NCBI RefSeq assembly: GCF_002101335.1
Contig: NZ_CP020773.1
Span: 868,001 to 932,000, forward strand
Length of the DNA stretch: 64,000 bases
Direction: 5' to 3'
Source of the DNA: Staphylococcus lutrae
GTDB taxonomy: Bacteria > Bacillota > Bacilli > Staphylococcales > Staphylococcaceae
Shown one piece after another: positions 53,299 through 62,867 of this stretch. The notes beneath the pieces are model-generated. The model worked only from the letters and a program-made list of their open reading frames with translations, was not told the DNA's origin and made no database searches. Both the position numbers and the translations under genes were made by a program. Each line of letters begins with the position of its first letter. The stretch's first letter is position 1.

Positions 53299-55014
53299 TT
53301 AAAATAAGAAATAACGTTGTGTCATTGGGAGTTCTGTCGCTGCTTCACTTGTCACTTTCTCACCGTCTACGAATACCTCGTATGTTTGTGGATCGACGTC
53401 AAGTTTTGGCAACGCATTATTGTTTTTCATATCATTTTTAGTCAATTGACGAATGTTGCGCACAGGTCTTACATCACGTTTTAAGTCCAATGTACGACGA
53501 ATACCATTCATATACGCAGCTTGTGATACAAATGTGATTGCAGTACTTTGTATGTTACCGCCATATTGCCCGTACATGTGACGATATTTAATAGGCTCAG
53601 ATGTTGGAATAGAGCCATTTGCATCACCGTTCGCTGCAACATTGACCATACCGCCTTTAATAACCATATCCGGTTTAACCCCGAAAAAGCGTGGATCCCA
53701 AAGTACAAGATCAGCCAATTTGCCTTCATCTACAGAACCGACATATTCTGAAATTCCGTGCGTAATCGCTGGGTTAATTGTGTATTTCGCAATGTAGCGA
53801 CGGATACGATTATTATCGTTGTACTCACTATCGCCTTCAAGCGGTCCACGTTGTTCTTTCATGCGGTGTGCCACTTGCCATGCACGCGTAATGACTTCAC
53901 CTACACGTCCCATTGCTTGAGAGTCCGAACTGATCATACTGAATACACCCATATCTTGCAAGACGTCTTCTGCCGCAATGGTTTCTTTACGGATTCGAGA
54001 ATCAGCAAAAGCCACGTCTTCCGGAATTGACGCATTTAAATGGTGTGTAATCATAACCATATCTAAATGTTCATCAATCGTATTGTGTGTATAAGGTAAC
54101 GTTGGATTCGTTGATGAAGGTAAAATATTAGGATACCCCGCTGCTTTAATCAAGTCAGGTGCATGTCCACCACCCGCACCTTCTGTATGATACATATGCA
54201 ATACTCTATCACCGATTGCTTTCATTGTATCTTCCATAAAACCTGCTTCATTCAACGTATCTGCGTGTAATGCAATTTGAATATCGTATTCGTCCGCAAC
54301 CTCAAGTGCATGACGTAATGCTGAAGGTGTTGCACCCCAGTCTTCATGAACTTTCAAACCGATGACCCCAGCATGAATTTGTTCCACTAATGCTGTAGGG
54401 TTAACGGCTTGCCCTTTACCCGTAAAACCAATATTCAGTGGTAATTGTTCTGCTGCTTGAAGCATACGGTGAATATACCAAGAACCCGGTGTCACTGTGG
54501 TTGCCTTCGAACCTTCTGATGTTCCAGTGCCACCCCCAATGTGTGTTGTTATACCACTTTCTAACGCCACTTCAGCCTGTTCAGGATTGATAAAATGCAC
54601 GTGCGTATCAATACCGCCAGCAGTGACAATCATCCCTTCTGCTGCAATCACATCTGTTGATGCACCAATAATGATGTCTACACCATCCATAATATCAGGG
54701 TTTCCGGCTTTACCTAACTTCATAATATAACCGTTTTTGACACCGATATCGCATTTAATCACTTTATCATGATCAATCACCACGGCGTTTGAAATGACTA
54801 AATCCGCGACATCTTTATGGTCACGTGTCGCATTTGGGTTTTGCCCCATACCGTCACGAATGGATTTTCCTCCTCCAAATGTGACCTCATCCCCGTATCT
54901 TGCATAATCTTTTTCAACTTTCGCAAATAAATTCGTATCAGCCAATCGTATAGAATCCCCTACTGTGGGTCCGTACAAACTGGTATACTGTGACTCTGTC
55001 ATTTTAAAACTCAT
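53299..55014 (-). CDS. ureC: Urease alpha subunit
   Basis: 571 aa, the normal UreC length. Nickel ligands are visible: [10 protein letters not shown] (two His), the carbamylated Lys in [24 protein letters not shown], and [13 protein letters not shown]. The catalytic Asp is in [13 protein letters not shown]. The flap reads [13 protein letters not shown], with Thr where most ureases have Cys, a change reported earlier for S. xylosus urease. The active site is otherwise intact. It overlaps ureB by 4 nt. The usual accessory genes ureE, F, G and D do not follow. Confidence 0.96.
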   Translation of the reverse strand: MSFKMTESQYTSLYGPTVGDSIRLADTNLFAKVEKDYARYGDEVTFGGGKSIRDGMGQNPNATRDHKDVADLVISNAVVIDHDKVIKCDIGVKNGYIMKLGKAGNPDIMDGVDIIIGASTDVIAAEGMIVTAGGIDTHVHFINPEQAEVALESGITTHIGGGTGTSEGSKATTVTPGSWYIHRMLQAAEQLPLNIGFTGKGQAVNPTALVEQIHAGVIGLKVHEDWGATPSALRHALEVADEYDIQIALHADTLNEAGFMEDTMKAIGDRVLHMYHTEGAGGGHAPDLIKAAGYPNILPSSTNPTLPYTHNTIDEHLDMVMITHHLNASIPEDVAFADSRIRKETIAAEDVLQDMGVFSMISSDSQAMGRVGEVITRAWQVAHRMKEQRGPLEGDSEYNDNNRIRRYIAKYTINPAITHGISEYVGSVDEGKLADLVLWDPRFFGVKPDMVIKGGMVNVAANGDANGSIPTSEPIKYRHMYGQYGGNIQSTAITFVSQAAYMNGIRRTLDLKRDVRPVRNIRQLTKNDMKNNNALPKLDVDPQTYEVFVDGEKVTSEAATELPMTQRYFLF

Positions 55015-55367
55015 TTGACTTCACTTCCCTCTTCCATATTCGGTGGCGTCACGCGCGATTCATCAAGCGGTCCGTCAACTAAACCGTGGAATCCGTACAC
55101 ATGTTGTTTCCCTGCATAACGAACGAGACGGACTTCTCTCTCATCCCCAGGTTCAAAGCGTACCGCCGCACCAGCTGGAATATCTAAATGTTTTCCATAA
55201 GCCATTTCACGCTCGAAAGATAACGCTGGATTGGCTTCAAAAAAGTGATAATGAGATCCTACCTGAACAGGTCGATCCCCTGTATTTTTAACGCGAATTT
55301 TTGTATTTTCACGACCTTCATTAATCATCATTTCAGTTGAATTCACAATAATTTCACCAGGTTTCAT
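55011..55367 (-). CDS. ureB: Urease beta subunit
   Basis: 118 aa. It starts [20 protein letters not shown]. The conserved block [25 protein letters not shown] and the C-terminal [18 protein letters not shown] are typical of UreB. It assembles with UreA and UreC in the cytoplasm. A ribosome site GGAGGG precedes it, and it starts 10 bp after ureA. Confidence 0.95.
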   Translation of the reverse strand: MKPGEIIVNSTEMMINEGRENTKIRVKNTGDRPVQVGSHYHFFEANPALSFEREMAYGKHLDIPAGAAVRFEPGDEREVRLVRYAGKQHVYGFHGLVDGPLDESRVTPPNMEEGSEVK

Positions 55368-55377
55368 AATAGCCCTC

Positions 55378-55680
55378 CTATACGATTGGGTGATGAATCG
55401 TAATCAATTTTGTTCCATCTGGGAATGTTGCCTCGATTTCAATATCAGTCACCATCGCTTCAACACCCTCCATCACATCATCTTTTGTTAAAATCTCTCG
55501 TCCATAGCTCATTAACTCTGCAACGGTTTTGCCATCTCGAGCGCCTTCTAACATTTCATAACTAATTAAAGCCACTGCTTCTGGGTGGTTCAACTTCAAA
55601 CCGCGTTCTTTTCGTCGTCTCGCTAAATCGGCTGCAACAACGATCATCAACTTATCTTGCTCACGTTGTGTAAAGTGCAT
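55378..55680 (-). CDS. ureA: Urease gamma subunit
   Basis: 100 aa when started at the ATG at 55680 ([14 protein letters not shown]), the standard length. GGAGTG lies six bases upstream, while the GTG at 55689 is part of that site. [21 protein letters not shown] and the C-terminal [16 protein letters not shown] are the family signatures. It is the first gene of the ureABC operon. Confidence 0.95.
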   Translation of the reverse strand: MHFTQREQDKLMIVVAADLARRRKERGLKLNHPEAVALISYEMLEGARDGKTVAELMSYGREILTKDDVMEGVEAMVTDIEIEATFPDGTKLITIHHPIV

Positions 55681-55858
55681 AAGCTTCACTCCTTCATCTT
55701 ATTCCTTAGTACTAAAAATGGATCCACTAATAATTATAATCCTCAAATCGCATTCTTTCAAATTTAAATACTATACGGCAATAATAAAGCGTTCCAAAAC
55801 GACTTATTATACATGGAAAAAACCAACGATTCACTAAATAAATATTATGTTAATATAG

Positions 55859-55888
55859 TTGTTATTTTGAAAAACAAAGTGTTAAAAT
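55859..55888 (+). promoter_or_regulatory. Putative promoter of the urea transporter gene
   Basis: TTGTTA (55859-55864) and TAAAAT (55883-55888) with an 18-nt spacer. It lies in the 343-bp divergent region between ureA and the transporter gene, which otherwise holds nothing recognisable. Confidence 0.4.
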
Positions 55889-56023
55889 GATAAAGTGGTG
55901 TAACAAATTTATTTTGAGCCATCACATTGGCCCGCTCGCTGCTTGTCTCAGTAACACGCACCATCACTCTCGTACTCGAACACATCATATCGAGTCTCTA
56001 GCATAAAGAAAGAAGTGAACAAA

Positions 56024-56935
56024 ATGTCAAAATGGATACATCCCTTTTTCAAAAACATCTCTCAAGTCGTTTTGTTAGAAAATAGTTTGACCGGTTTGTT
56101 GATTTTAATTGCGTTATGGATTGGTAATTGGAAAATCGGACTTGCAGCAATGATAGGAAGTCTCATCAGTCTTTTAACTGCTCACTTTTTCAATTATACC
56201 GAGGAAGAAATTCAAAGTGGGCTCGCTGGTTTCAATCCTGTCTTAATTGCGATTGATTTAACATTGTTCTTATTCTGGTCGTGGCAAAGTTTACTCGTCA
56301 TTATCGTGAGCATCATACTCGCTATGCCGATTGCACAAGCACTCAAAAGTTTTTTAAAACCGTTTCGTCTCGCCGAATTGACAACACCTTTCGTCTTGAT
56401 TACATGGGTTGTTTTATTGATGTCCGAACAATTCAAGTTTATTAAAACGAACGTCAACCTATTACCGTTGACGGCAGATGTACATGTGAACTTAAACACG
56501 GCCTTTCACCCATTTCATGCTTTTTTTAGTAATGTCAGTCAAATCTTTTTAATCGAACATACATTAAGTGGCATCCTCATTGTCATTGCATGTTGGATTG
56601 CGTCAAAACGTGCCGGAATCTATATACTTCTTGCCAATTTACTCGGATTAGTGCTCGAATTTTTCTTTGGCGCAGATATCACAACGTTAAATGAAGGGCT
56701 CTTTGGATTCAACTTAATGCTATCAGTCATTGCCGTTGGTGTAACATTCCGTGCATCAAATCATCTCCATCCTGTACTGGCATTCTTTTTAACTGTGGTG
56801 ATGACACCTATGATGTATGCGGCAACCGTTACATTTTTAGAACCAATTGGTATTCCTGCATTAACATTTCCATTCATTTTAACGACGTGGACACTCTTGT
56901 TAGCAGGACAAGCACACACGCGTTCAAGTCATTAA
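56024..56935 (+). CDS. Urea transporter (UT/Yut family)
   Basis: A 303-aa membrane protein made of two homologous halves, each with the UT signature: VLLENSLTGLLILIALWIGNW with GLAGFNPVLIAIDL, and FLIEHTLSGILIVIACWIASK with GLFGFNLMLSVIAV. LTTPFVLITW and LTFPFILTTW end the halves. This is the urea channel family and is divergent from ureABC. The ATG at 56024 (MSKWIHP) is preferred over the GTG at 56015. Confidence 0.9.
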   Translation: MSKWIHPFFKNISQVVLLENSLTGLLILIALWIGNWKIGLAAMIGSLISLLTAHFFNYTEEEIQSGLAGFNPVLIAIDLTLFLFWSWQSLLVIIVSIILAMPIAQALKSFLKPFRLAELTTPFVLITWVVLLMSEQFKFIKTNVNLLPLTADVHVNLNTAFHPFHAFFSNVSQIFLIEHTLSGILIVIACWIASKRAGIYILLANLLGLVLEFFFGADITTLNEGLFGFNLMLSVIAVGVTFRASNHLHPVLAFFLTVVMTPMMYAATVTFLEPIGIPALTFPFILTTWTLLLAGQAHTRSSH

Positions 56936-57002
56936 ACCAATGCCCACAAGGGACATCATTTTTCGATATTCATCATACATGCATATCCATAAAACCATAA
57001 AT

Positions 57003-57048
57003 AAAGAACAGACAGAGCTACCCTATTGACTCCATCTGTTCTTTATTT
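57003..57048. terminator. Bidirectional terminator
   Basis: AAAGAACAGA (57003-57012) pairs with TCTGTTCTTT (57035-57044), followed by ATTTT. It lies between the convergent urea transporter and CDF genes. Confidence 0.85.
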
Positions 57049-57050
57049 TC

Positions 57051-57989
57051 TTATGGCTTTACTGTGTCAAAATACGTCTCATCCAAATGATTTATATCGA
57101 GATGTTCAATTTGCAAAGTTGTATGGGCTAAACCATACTTTTCCTTCAACAATCGTTCCAATTGATTAATCGTGCGATACGCATCCTCACTACTCCGACT
57201 ATTCAAAACTACATGCGCACTTAACGAATAATGTTCTGTCGTAACAGACCACAAATGAAATTCGTGCACATCCAACACTTGTTCTACGGATTTCATCGTT
57301 TCAATAATGTCATCTGTTTCCAAATGCTCAGGTACGGATTCCATTAAAATTAAACACGCGTTGCGCATAATTTTATAACCCCCACGTAAAATGACCGCTG
57401 CAATCACAATACTTAAAATAGGGTCAATTAACTGAATACCTGTAAAATAAATCAATACGACTGCGACAATCACCCCTACAGAATTCAGTAAATCCCCAAT
57501 GAAATGCCATAGCGCGCTTTGAATATTAATATTGTTTTCACTTTTTAACGATCGCATCAAAATAATGGTCAACACAATATTCACAATCAACCCAATCGTC
57601 GCAATAAAAAGCATCAGACCACTTTCTACAGGTTTAGGAAATATAATACGTATAATCGCTTCATAAAAAATCCACACAGAAATCAACGCCAGTGCCAAAC
57701 CATTTAAAAATGCCGCGATAATTTCAAATCTTAAGAAACCAAATGTATACCGTGCTGTCGGTGGACGACTTGCAAAATAAATAGCCACCATTGATAAACC
57801 TAATGCAATCACATCACTCAACATGTGAAATGAGTCTGACAACAACGCTAAAGAATTAGATAATAGCCCCCCTACAAATTCCACAATTGTAAAAAAGAGT
57901 GTAATCACTAACGACAACCACAGCGTCGTTTTTGAATGTGACTGTGTTTTGCGATGTTCGACATGATGAAAATAACGTCTACTTGCCAT
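57051..57989 (-). CDS. Cation diffusion facilitator (CzcD-type Zn/Co exporter)
   Basis: About 312 aa. Six membrane segments with the transport-site motifs SDSFHMLSDVIALGL (helix 2) and ALWHFIGDLLNSVGV (helix 5), which carry the HxxxD/DxxxD ligands. The cytoplasmic C-terminal domain has DVHEFHLWSVTTEHYSLSAHV. The N-terminus is His-rich (YFHHVEHRK). It exports zinc or cobalt in exchange for protons. The ATG at 57989 follows GGGAGGCG. The longer frame to 58064 lacks such a site. No ArsR-type regulator is adjacent. Confidence 0.87.
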   Translation of the reverse strand: MASRRYFHHVEHRKTQSHSKTTLWLSLVITLFFTIVEFVGGLLSNSLALLSDSFHMLSDVIALGLSMVAIYFASRPPTARYTFGFLRFEIIAAFLNGLALALISVWIFYEAIIRIIFPKPVESGLMLFIATIGLIVNIVLTIILMRSLKSENNINIQSALWHFIGDLLNSVGVIVAVVLIYFTGIQLIDPILSIVIAAVILRGGYKIMRNACLILMESVPEHLETDDIIETMKSVEQVLDVHEFHLWSVTTEHYSLSAHVVLNSRSSEDAYRTINQLERLLKEKYGLAHTTLQIEHLDINHLDETYFDTVKP

Positions 57990-58082
57990 TGTCTCGCCTC
58001 CCTTGATAATTTTTCTCAATCCCTTTAAACGATGCGAGGTGAATACGACACGCGTCGCATTCACCTCTTTTGATATTAAATA

Positions 58083-58217
58083 TTATGCCATAAATTCATC
58101 GTTAACTAAACTTTTATCGACTTGATATTGATGATATGTGAGATACATCAAACGAGATAGGGCTACGATTGCTATCCCACCAAAGATGTATGCTGAAACT
58201 TTGTAAAATGGTTTCAT
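58083..58217 (-). CDS. 44-aa single-helix membrane protein
   Basis: MKPFYKVSAYIFGGIAIV begins the product, followed by a hydrophobic segment to about residue 28 and a polar tail ending VNDEFMA. The ATG at 58217 has TTGGAGG about ten bases upstream. It is below the usual size cut-off but has start, helix and ribosome site. No function can be assigned. Confidence 0.55.
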   Translation of the reverse strand: MKPFYKVSAYIFGGIAIVALSRLMYLTYHQYQVDKSLVNDEFMA

Positions 58218-58337
58218 CTGAAAGAAGCCTCCAAGTTCTTTTTTATTTTAACATACCCGACTCAACATTTCTCTCAAACGTAATTTCTGACTTTTTAAAA
58301 GAATTTTCAAATAAGATTATTTTTTGAATTAATAGTT

Positions 58338-58366
58338 TTGACAATTTTTTAAATTTATTGTATCCT
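58338..58366 (+). promoter_or_regulatory. Promoter of the PSM-like gene and lipase
   Basis: TTGACA (58338-58343) and TATCCT (58361-58366) are 17 nt apart, 66 bp before the first PSM-like ATG. No terminator is seen between that micro-gene and the lipase, so both may be read from here. Confidence 0.65.
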
Positions 58367-58431
58367 TTCACTAATCTTATTGAAAGCCTTTACAGTTCAT
58401 TCGCTTTCAAGACCAAAAAAGGGGGGTATCA

Positions 58432-58497
58432 ATGGCAGCATTCATCAGCAAATTGTTTGAATTCATACCACGACTCATCGTCAATATTTTTGTGTAA
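58432..58497 (+). CDS. PSM-like amphipathic peptide, 21 aa
   Basis: The product is MAAFISKLFEFIPRLIVNIF plus Val, a short hydrophobic, slightly basic peptide of the size of alpha-type phenol-soluble modulins. A very strong AAGGGGGG ribosome site and an upstream sigma-A promoter support translation. Pro at position 13 breaks the helix more than in classical PSM-alpha peptides. It is 36 bp before the lipase gene. The PSM call rests on size, composition and context only. Confidence 0.55.
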   Translation: MAAFISKLFEFIPRLIVNIFV

Positions 58498-58533
58498 CCC
58501 AGCCAAAGATAGAGATAAAAAAGGGGTGGAAAA

Positions 58534-60438
58534 ATGAAAGATAAGAAACAACTTTTTAGTATTCGTAAATTTAAAAATGGGGCATCATCAGTCGTTATCG
58601 CGTCTTTATTTTTCATAGGTTTATCACATACACCTGCATTCGCTGATGCAGCACAAACGGCAGAAGAGACGCCGCAAACTCCACAGAATCACGAAGTAGC
58701 ACGCACATTATCTAGTGCTACACAAAAACAGGAGACGCCATCTTCAACTGCAAAAACATTACATACATCCACAGAGTCAAACCAGTCAGTTGAACGCCCA
58801 CAACCAGCCACTGCAGTTTCTAAGGATCAAGAACAACCGTCTTCAGATTCATTAACGCTAGAGCAACCTCAAGCGAAAGCCGTTACTGAAAAAGGAACAG
58901 ATGGTGCACAAAAGTCTACAACGAACGCATCAGCAAAAGTTGCTGAAGCGACAGCATCCGACCTCAATCGTAACGAATCAGCAGAGACAAAAAACGTTCA
59001 ACAGGACGAAACACGTGTTGCTAAAGACCATTCAGCACCCGTTTCTCAACCTGTCGTTAAAATCGACAATAGTGAAAATGAGCGCAACACGCTCTCAACA
59101 CAGGACGCAGTCAAAGGTTTGACCGCACGTCAGGTCGACAAAAATCCAAGTGCAAAAACAGATTCAAATCCACCGACATCTGATGATTTGAAATCCATTC
59201 AGACACAAGCTGTTGCAACAACACAACCTCAAAACCAACAGCGCCAAGCTGAAAAAATTCAAACAGAAGCAGATAAAAAAGCCAAGCAAGGGTTTTATAA
59301 AAACAAATTCCCTATCGTTTTAGTCCATGGATTCAGTGGATTTACAGATGATATTAACCCTTCCGTTCTGTCACATTATTGGGGTGGCGATAAACTCAAT
59401 ATTCGTCAAGATTTAGATGAAAATGGATACAACACTTATGAAGCAAGCGTGAGTGCATTCGGTAGTAACTATGATCGCGCAGTAGAACTTTATTATTACA
59501 TTAAAGGGGGAACTGTTGATTACGGTGCCGCACATGCTGAAAAATACGGTCATTCACGTTACGGTAAAACGTATGAAGGCATTTACAAAGATTGGAAGCC
59601 TGGACAAAAGGTTCACCTCATTGGACATAGTATGGGAGGTCAAACCATTCGACAATTAGAAGAACTATTACGTCACGGGAGTGCTGAAGAACGGGCCTAC
59701 CAACAAGCACACGGTGGTGATATCTCACCTCTCTTTGCTGGTGGACAAGATGGCATGGTCGCTTCTATTACGACTTTAGGCACACCACATAACGGGACAC
59801 ATGCAGCCGATCAACTCGGTAATGAGCCATTCATTCGTCAAGTCGTGTTTGATGTTGCAAAATTACTGGCTAAAAACAATGCACGCGTTGATTTCGGATT
59901 AAATCAATGGGGGCTTCAACGTCAACCGAACGAATCACTTGATGCCTATTTTGAACGTATCAAAAACAATGACCAATTATGGCGTACAAAAGACAATGGC
60001 TTCTATGACTTAACACGTGAAGGTGCCACTGAACTCAATAAACATACGAGTCTCAATCCGAATATCGTTTACAAAACATACACTGGAGAAGCTACACATT
60101 CAGCAATTGGCGGCAAACAAAAAGCAGACTACAATATGTTCTTCCCATTCATACTCACTGGAAATGTGATTGGTAAAGCCGCCGAAAAAGAATGGCGTGA
60201 AAATGACGGTCTCGTCTCTGTCACTTCATCACAACATCCGTACAATCAAGCTTGGGTAGAAGCAACTGATACGATTCAAAAAGGCGTATGGCAAGTCACA
60301 CCAGTCAAACACGATTGGGATCATGTCGATTTCGTTGGACAAGATGCTTCTGACTTGAAGCGAACACAAGGAGAATTAAAAGACTTCTGGCACAATCTTG
60401 CTGAAGATATAGTGAAATCTGAAGATCTAACAGCGTAA
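58534..60438 (+). CDS. Secreted YSIRK-signal lipase (glycerol ester hydrolase)
   Basis: A 634-aa preproenzyme. The signal has FSIRKFKNGASSVVIASLF with cleavage near AFADA (residue about 38). A low-complexity Thr/Gln/Ser propeptide runs to about residue 245. The lipase domain starts PIVLVHGFSGF. The nucleophile elbow is LIGHSMGGQT (Ser near residue 369), and the C-terminal DWDHVDFVGQD holds the catalytic His. TLGTPHNGTHAAD is typical of staphylococcal lipases (Lip/Geh). The Ca/Zn-binding Asp and His positions need alignment. AAGGGGTGG precedes the ATG. It hydrolyses host triacylglycerols outside the cell. Confidence 0.92.
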   Translation: MKDKKQLFSIRKFKNGASSVVIASLFFIGLSHTPAFADAAQTAEETPQTPQNHEVARTLSSATQKQETPSSTAKTLHTSTESNQSVERPQPATAVSKDQEQPSSDSLTLEQPQAKAVTEKGTDGAQKSTTNASAKVAEATASDLNRNESAETKNVQQDETRVAKDHSAPVSQPVVKIDNSENERNTLSTQDAVKGLTARQVDKNPSAKTDSNPPTSDDLKSIQTQAVATTQPQNQQRQAEKIQTEADKKAKQGFYKNKFPIVLVHGFSGFTDDINPSVLSHYWGGDKLNIRQDLDENGYNTYEASVSAFGSNYDRAVELYYYIKGGTVDYGAAHAEKYGHSRYGKTYEGIYKDWKPGQKVHLIGHSMGGQTIRQLEELLRHGSAEERAYQQAHGGDISPLFAGGQDGMVASITTLGTPHNGTHAADQLGNEPFIRQVVFDVAKLLAKNNARVDFGLNQWGLQRQPNESLDAYFERIKNNDQLWRTKDNGFYDLTREGATELNKHTSLNPNIVYKTYTGEATHSAIGGKQKADYNMFFPFILTGNVIGKAAEKEWRENDGLVSVTSSQHPYNQAWVEATDTIQKGVWQVTPVKHDWDHVDFVGQDASDLKRTQGELKDFWHNLAEDIVKSEDLTA

Positions 60439-60453
60439 AAGGAGGCGATATTT

Positions 60454-60522
60454 ATGAGCGGTACACCATTGGAATTGTTAATGTCGTTTTTCAAAGTACT
60501 TAGAGTAATTTTTAAATTTTAA
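60454..60522 (+). CDS. PSM-like peptide, 22 aa
   Basis: MSGTPLELLMSFFKVLRVIF followed by Lys-Phe and a stop. It is short, amphipathic and basic, starting 15 bp after the lipase stop with an AAAAGGAGGCG ribosome site. It differs in sequence from the peptide before the lipase. A cytolytic or surfactant role is inferred from its PSM-like make-up. It could equally be a small membrane-active peptide of another kind. Confidence 0.5.
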   Translation: MSGTPLELLMSFFKVLRVIFKF

Positions 60523-60934
60523 AACGTCACACGACGATATCGTCCAATTTCAACCTAAATCGTTTACAAAGCATGTACTGAAATATCAAAAATCAAACAA
60601 TAGTTAAAGTGCTAATAAGACTTTACAACACTTTTTCAATAAATTGGACGAGATGATTGCGATCAAGAGAGACGTGAGTCCCGTCGATACATTTCAACTT
60701 AAGTCGACACTCGGGTTTTAAACGTCTCTACTTGATTGACAATCTGACTCGAACCATCCATCCGCGCAAGTCAACATTGTCTATCCATCATAAAAAAATC
60801 TATTAATGTACTATACCTACATCAATACTTTGATGGCTATATGTTTCCTATCAATTTACATTACCTCATAAAAAACTTAAATTATTCAAAAAATGAGCCA
60901 CCATTTGGGAGTGATGACTCACGTAAATTCGTAC
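60523..60934. other. Intergenic region with a weak hairpin
   Basis: No gene is seen. Around 60666-60727 a region flanked by AGAGACGT and ACGTCTCT contains GTCGA/TCGAC pairing followed by GGGTTTT, which may terminate the lipase transcript. The rest is AT-rich without repeats. Confidence 0.35.
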
Positions 60935-61336
60935 CTATTCTAACTCTAAAATTTCAATTTTATTATTCTCTTTCATAGCTTTAGCTATATTAGCTACAGG
61001 CATAATGAAAGTGTCAAATGCATTAGCTTTTGAAGTAATATCAGATACTAAGCTACGTATATAAGGATACAATATTGCAACAGCATTTTGAGAAAGTAGT
61101 TGCTTTAGTTGCTCCATGTCCCGCTCATCTTCTTTTTCAAATTCAATATCAAATATACCAGTTAACTCTATATTTATAATAAACGGACACTGACTATCAT
61201 CGTTACCTATTTGACAATTCATTATAATATATGCCTGCTCTTCTCCAAAAGCAACTTTTGCAGAAAAGTCACTTTCAACTTCAAATCTGTCAGTGTTTTC
61301 CAAATCTAAATTTTCATTCGTTTTATAACTAAAATT

Positions 61337-62824
61337 GGTTCTATACTTTTAACGGTTGGTGAGTTTTTCACTGGCCGTTATTTTTGTTTTAAATACAAAA
61401 ATAGCACAAATATCTCTATAATTGTAAGTGACAAAACCAACAAATTAAGGAGAGATATTCGTGCCTATGTATAATGATATATCAGAAATGATTGGAATAA
61501 AAGTATCAAATTTAAAAATCACTGAATGTTTAGGTATTCAAACCTTCAAGAACGTTCAATCATTGTTTTATAAAGGGGTTTTAACTTATCAACCTAAAGG
61601 TTGTGAGTGTTGTGGTATCAAGAATGAGCAACACACAGTTATTAAAAATGGCTTTCGCAGTACAAGAGTGTATATGGGGCTTATTCTTGAAAGGCCTAGT
61701 TATCTTGTGTTAAAAAAGCAACACTTCTATTGTAAAGCTTGTGGTCAAACTTTTACGGCTAAAACACCATATATAGAACCGCGTTGTACAATTTCTAATG
61801 ACGTAAAACTAATGGTGACGAGAAAGCTCGCCACTGTCATATCTGAAAAAGATATAGCGAATAGTGTTTTAGTTTCACCTTCAACTGTTCATCGGTATTT
61901 GAAAGACCTAGGGGAAGCAGTAAAAACACAACCTAGTGATATATTGCCCCAACATTTATCCTTTGATGAATTTAAGTCAACTAATGATGTCGACAGCTCT
62001 ATGAGCTTTATATACTGTGATAGTATCACGCATGATATTATTGATATCTTGCCAGATCGACGTAAGTTCAAGTTGGAAGAATACTTTTTAAGATTCTCAA
62101 GAAAGCAGCGTGAAGGAGTTAAAAGTGTTTCTATTGATATGTATCCACCATACATGTCGCTAATTCAATCATTATTTCCCAATGCAGATATTATCTTAGA
62201 CCGTTTTCATATTGTTCAAGCGGTTAACCGTGAAATCAATCACAGTCGCGTTAAAACAATGAATAGTTTTAAGACTAAAGAAAAACCCAAGTACAATAAA
62301 TTAAAACGGTATTGGAAGCTTTTATTAAAATCTCCAATTGAATTAGACAGAGTCCATTATCACTCGTTCAGACTTTTTAATACATGGCATAGTCAGTATA
62401 GTTTAGTACAATTCTTGTTAACTTTTGATGAAGAATTCCAATTAACGTATGAAGCAGGACATCATATTCTAGAAACCCTAAGATCAAATAACATTGAACA
62501 ATTAGAGGAAGCATTACAACGTTCGAAGAGTTTAAATATTTCAAATGGACTCAAACGTGTTATTAACACACTCATAAAATATATACCTTATATTTCAAAT
62601 ACGATTCAAAATCCTCATTTGACCAATGGTCCAATTGAAGGTATTAACAATAAAATAAAGCTTATTAAGCGTGTCTCTTATGGTTATAGAAATTTTTATA
62701 ACTTTAGAAATAGGATTTTAATTATTTCAAGGTTATACGTAAGTGAATATAAAAAACGTACTAAGCAACAAAAAATTGCCACTTAGTACGATATTTCTTC
62801 ACCAACCGACGTTGACAAAGAGCC
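61337..62824 (+). mobile_element. ISL3-family insertion sequence (IS1181-like), 1488 bp
   Basis: Imperfect terminal repeats: left GGTTCTATACTTTTAACGGT (from 61337), right end read inward GGCTCTTTGTCAACGTCGGT (to 62824), both continuing TGGTGA. Perfect 8-bp target duplications CTAAAATT flank it at 61329-61336 and 62825-62832. It carries one intact transposase gene. Length, single gene, terminal repeats and 8-bp duplication all fit ISL3 elements such as IS1181. Confidence 0.92.
61461..62786 (+). CDS. ISL3-family transposase
   Basis: 441 aa. The N-terminal zinc finger has CECCGIKNEQH and FYCKACGQTFTAK, followed by a helix-turn-helix region (EKDIANSVLVSPSTVHRYL). The DDE core has LSFDEFKS, SIDMYPPYMSLI with NADIILDRFHIVQAVN, and the C-terminal Glu region TNGPIEGINNKIKLIKRVSYG. 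It starts at GTG 61461 after AAGGAGAG. The frame is full length, so the element may still be mobile. Confidence 0.93.
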   Translation: MPMYNDISEMIGIKVSNLKITECLGIQTFKNVQSLFYKGVLTYQPKGCECCGIKNEQHTVIKNGFRSTRVYMGLILERPSYLVLKKQHFYCKACGQTFTAKTPYIEPRCTISNDVKLMVTRKLATVISEKDIANSVLVSPSTVHRYLKDLGEAVKTQPSDILPQHLSFDEFKSTNDVDSSMSFIYCDSITHDIIDILPDRRKFKLEEYFLRFSRKQREGVKSVSIDMYPPYMSLIQSLFPNADIILDRFHIVQAVNREINHSRVKTMNSFKTKEKPKYNKLKRYWKLLLKSPIELDRVHYHSFRLFNTWHSQYSLVQFLLTFDEEFQLTYEAGHHILETLRSNNIEQLEEALQRSKSLNISNGLKRVINTLIKYIPYISNTIQNPHLTNGPIEGINNKIKLIKRVSYGYRNFYNFRNRILIISRLYVSEYKKRTKQQKIAT

Positions 62825-62867
62825 CTAAAATTTTTGAAATTGTAATTTTTAAAGCCTATACTAGCCA

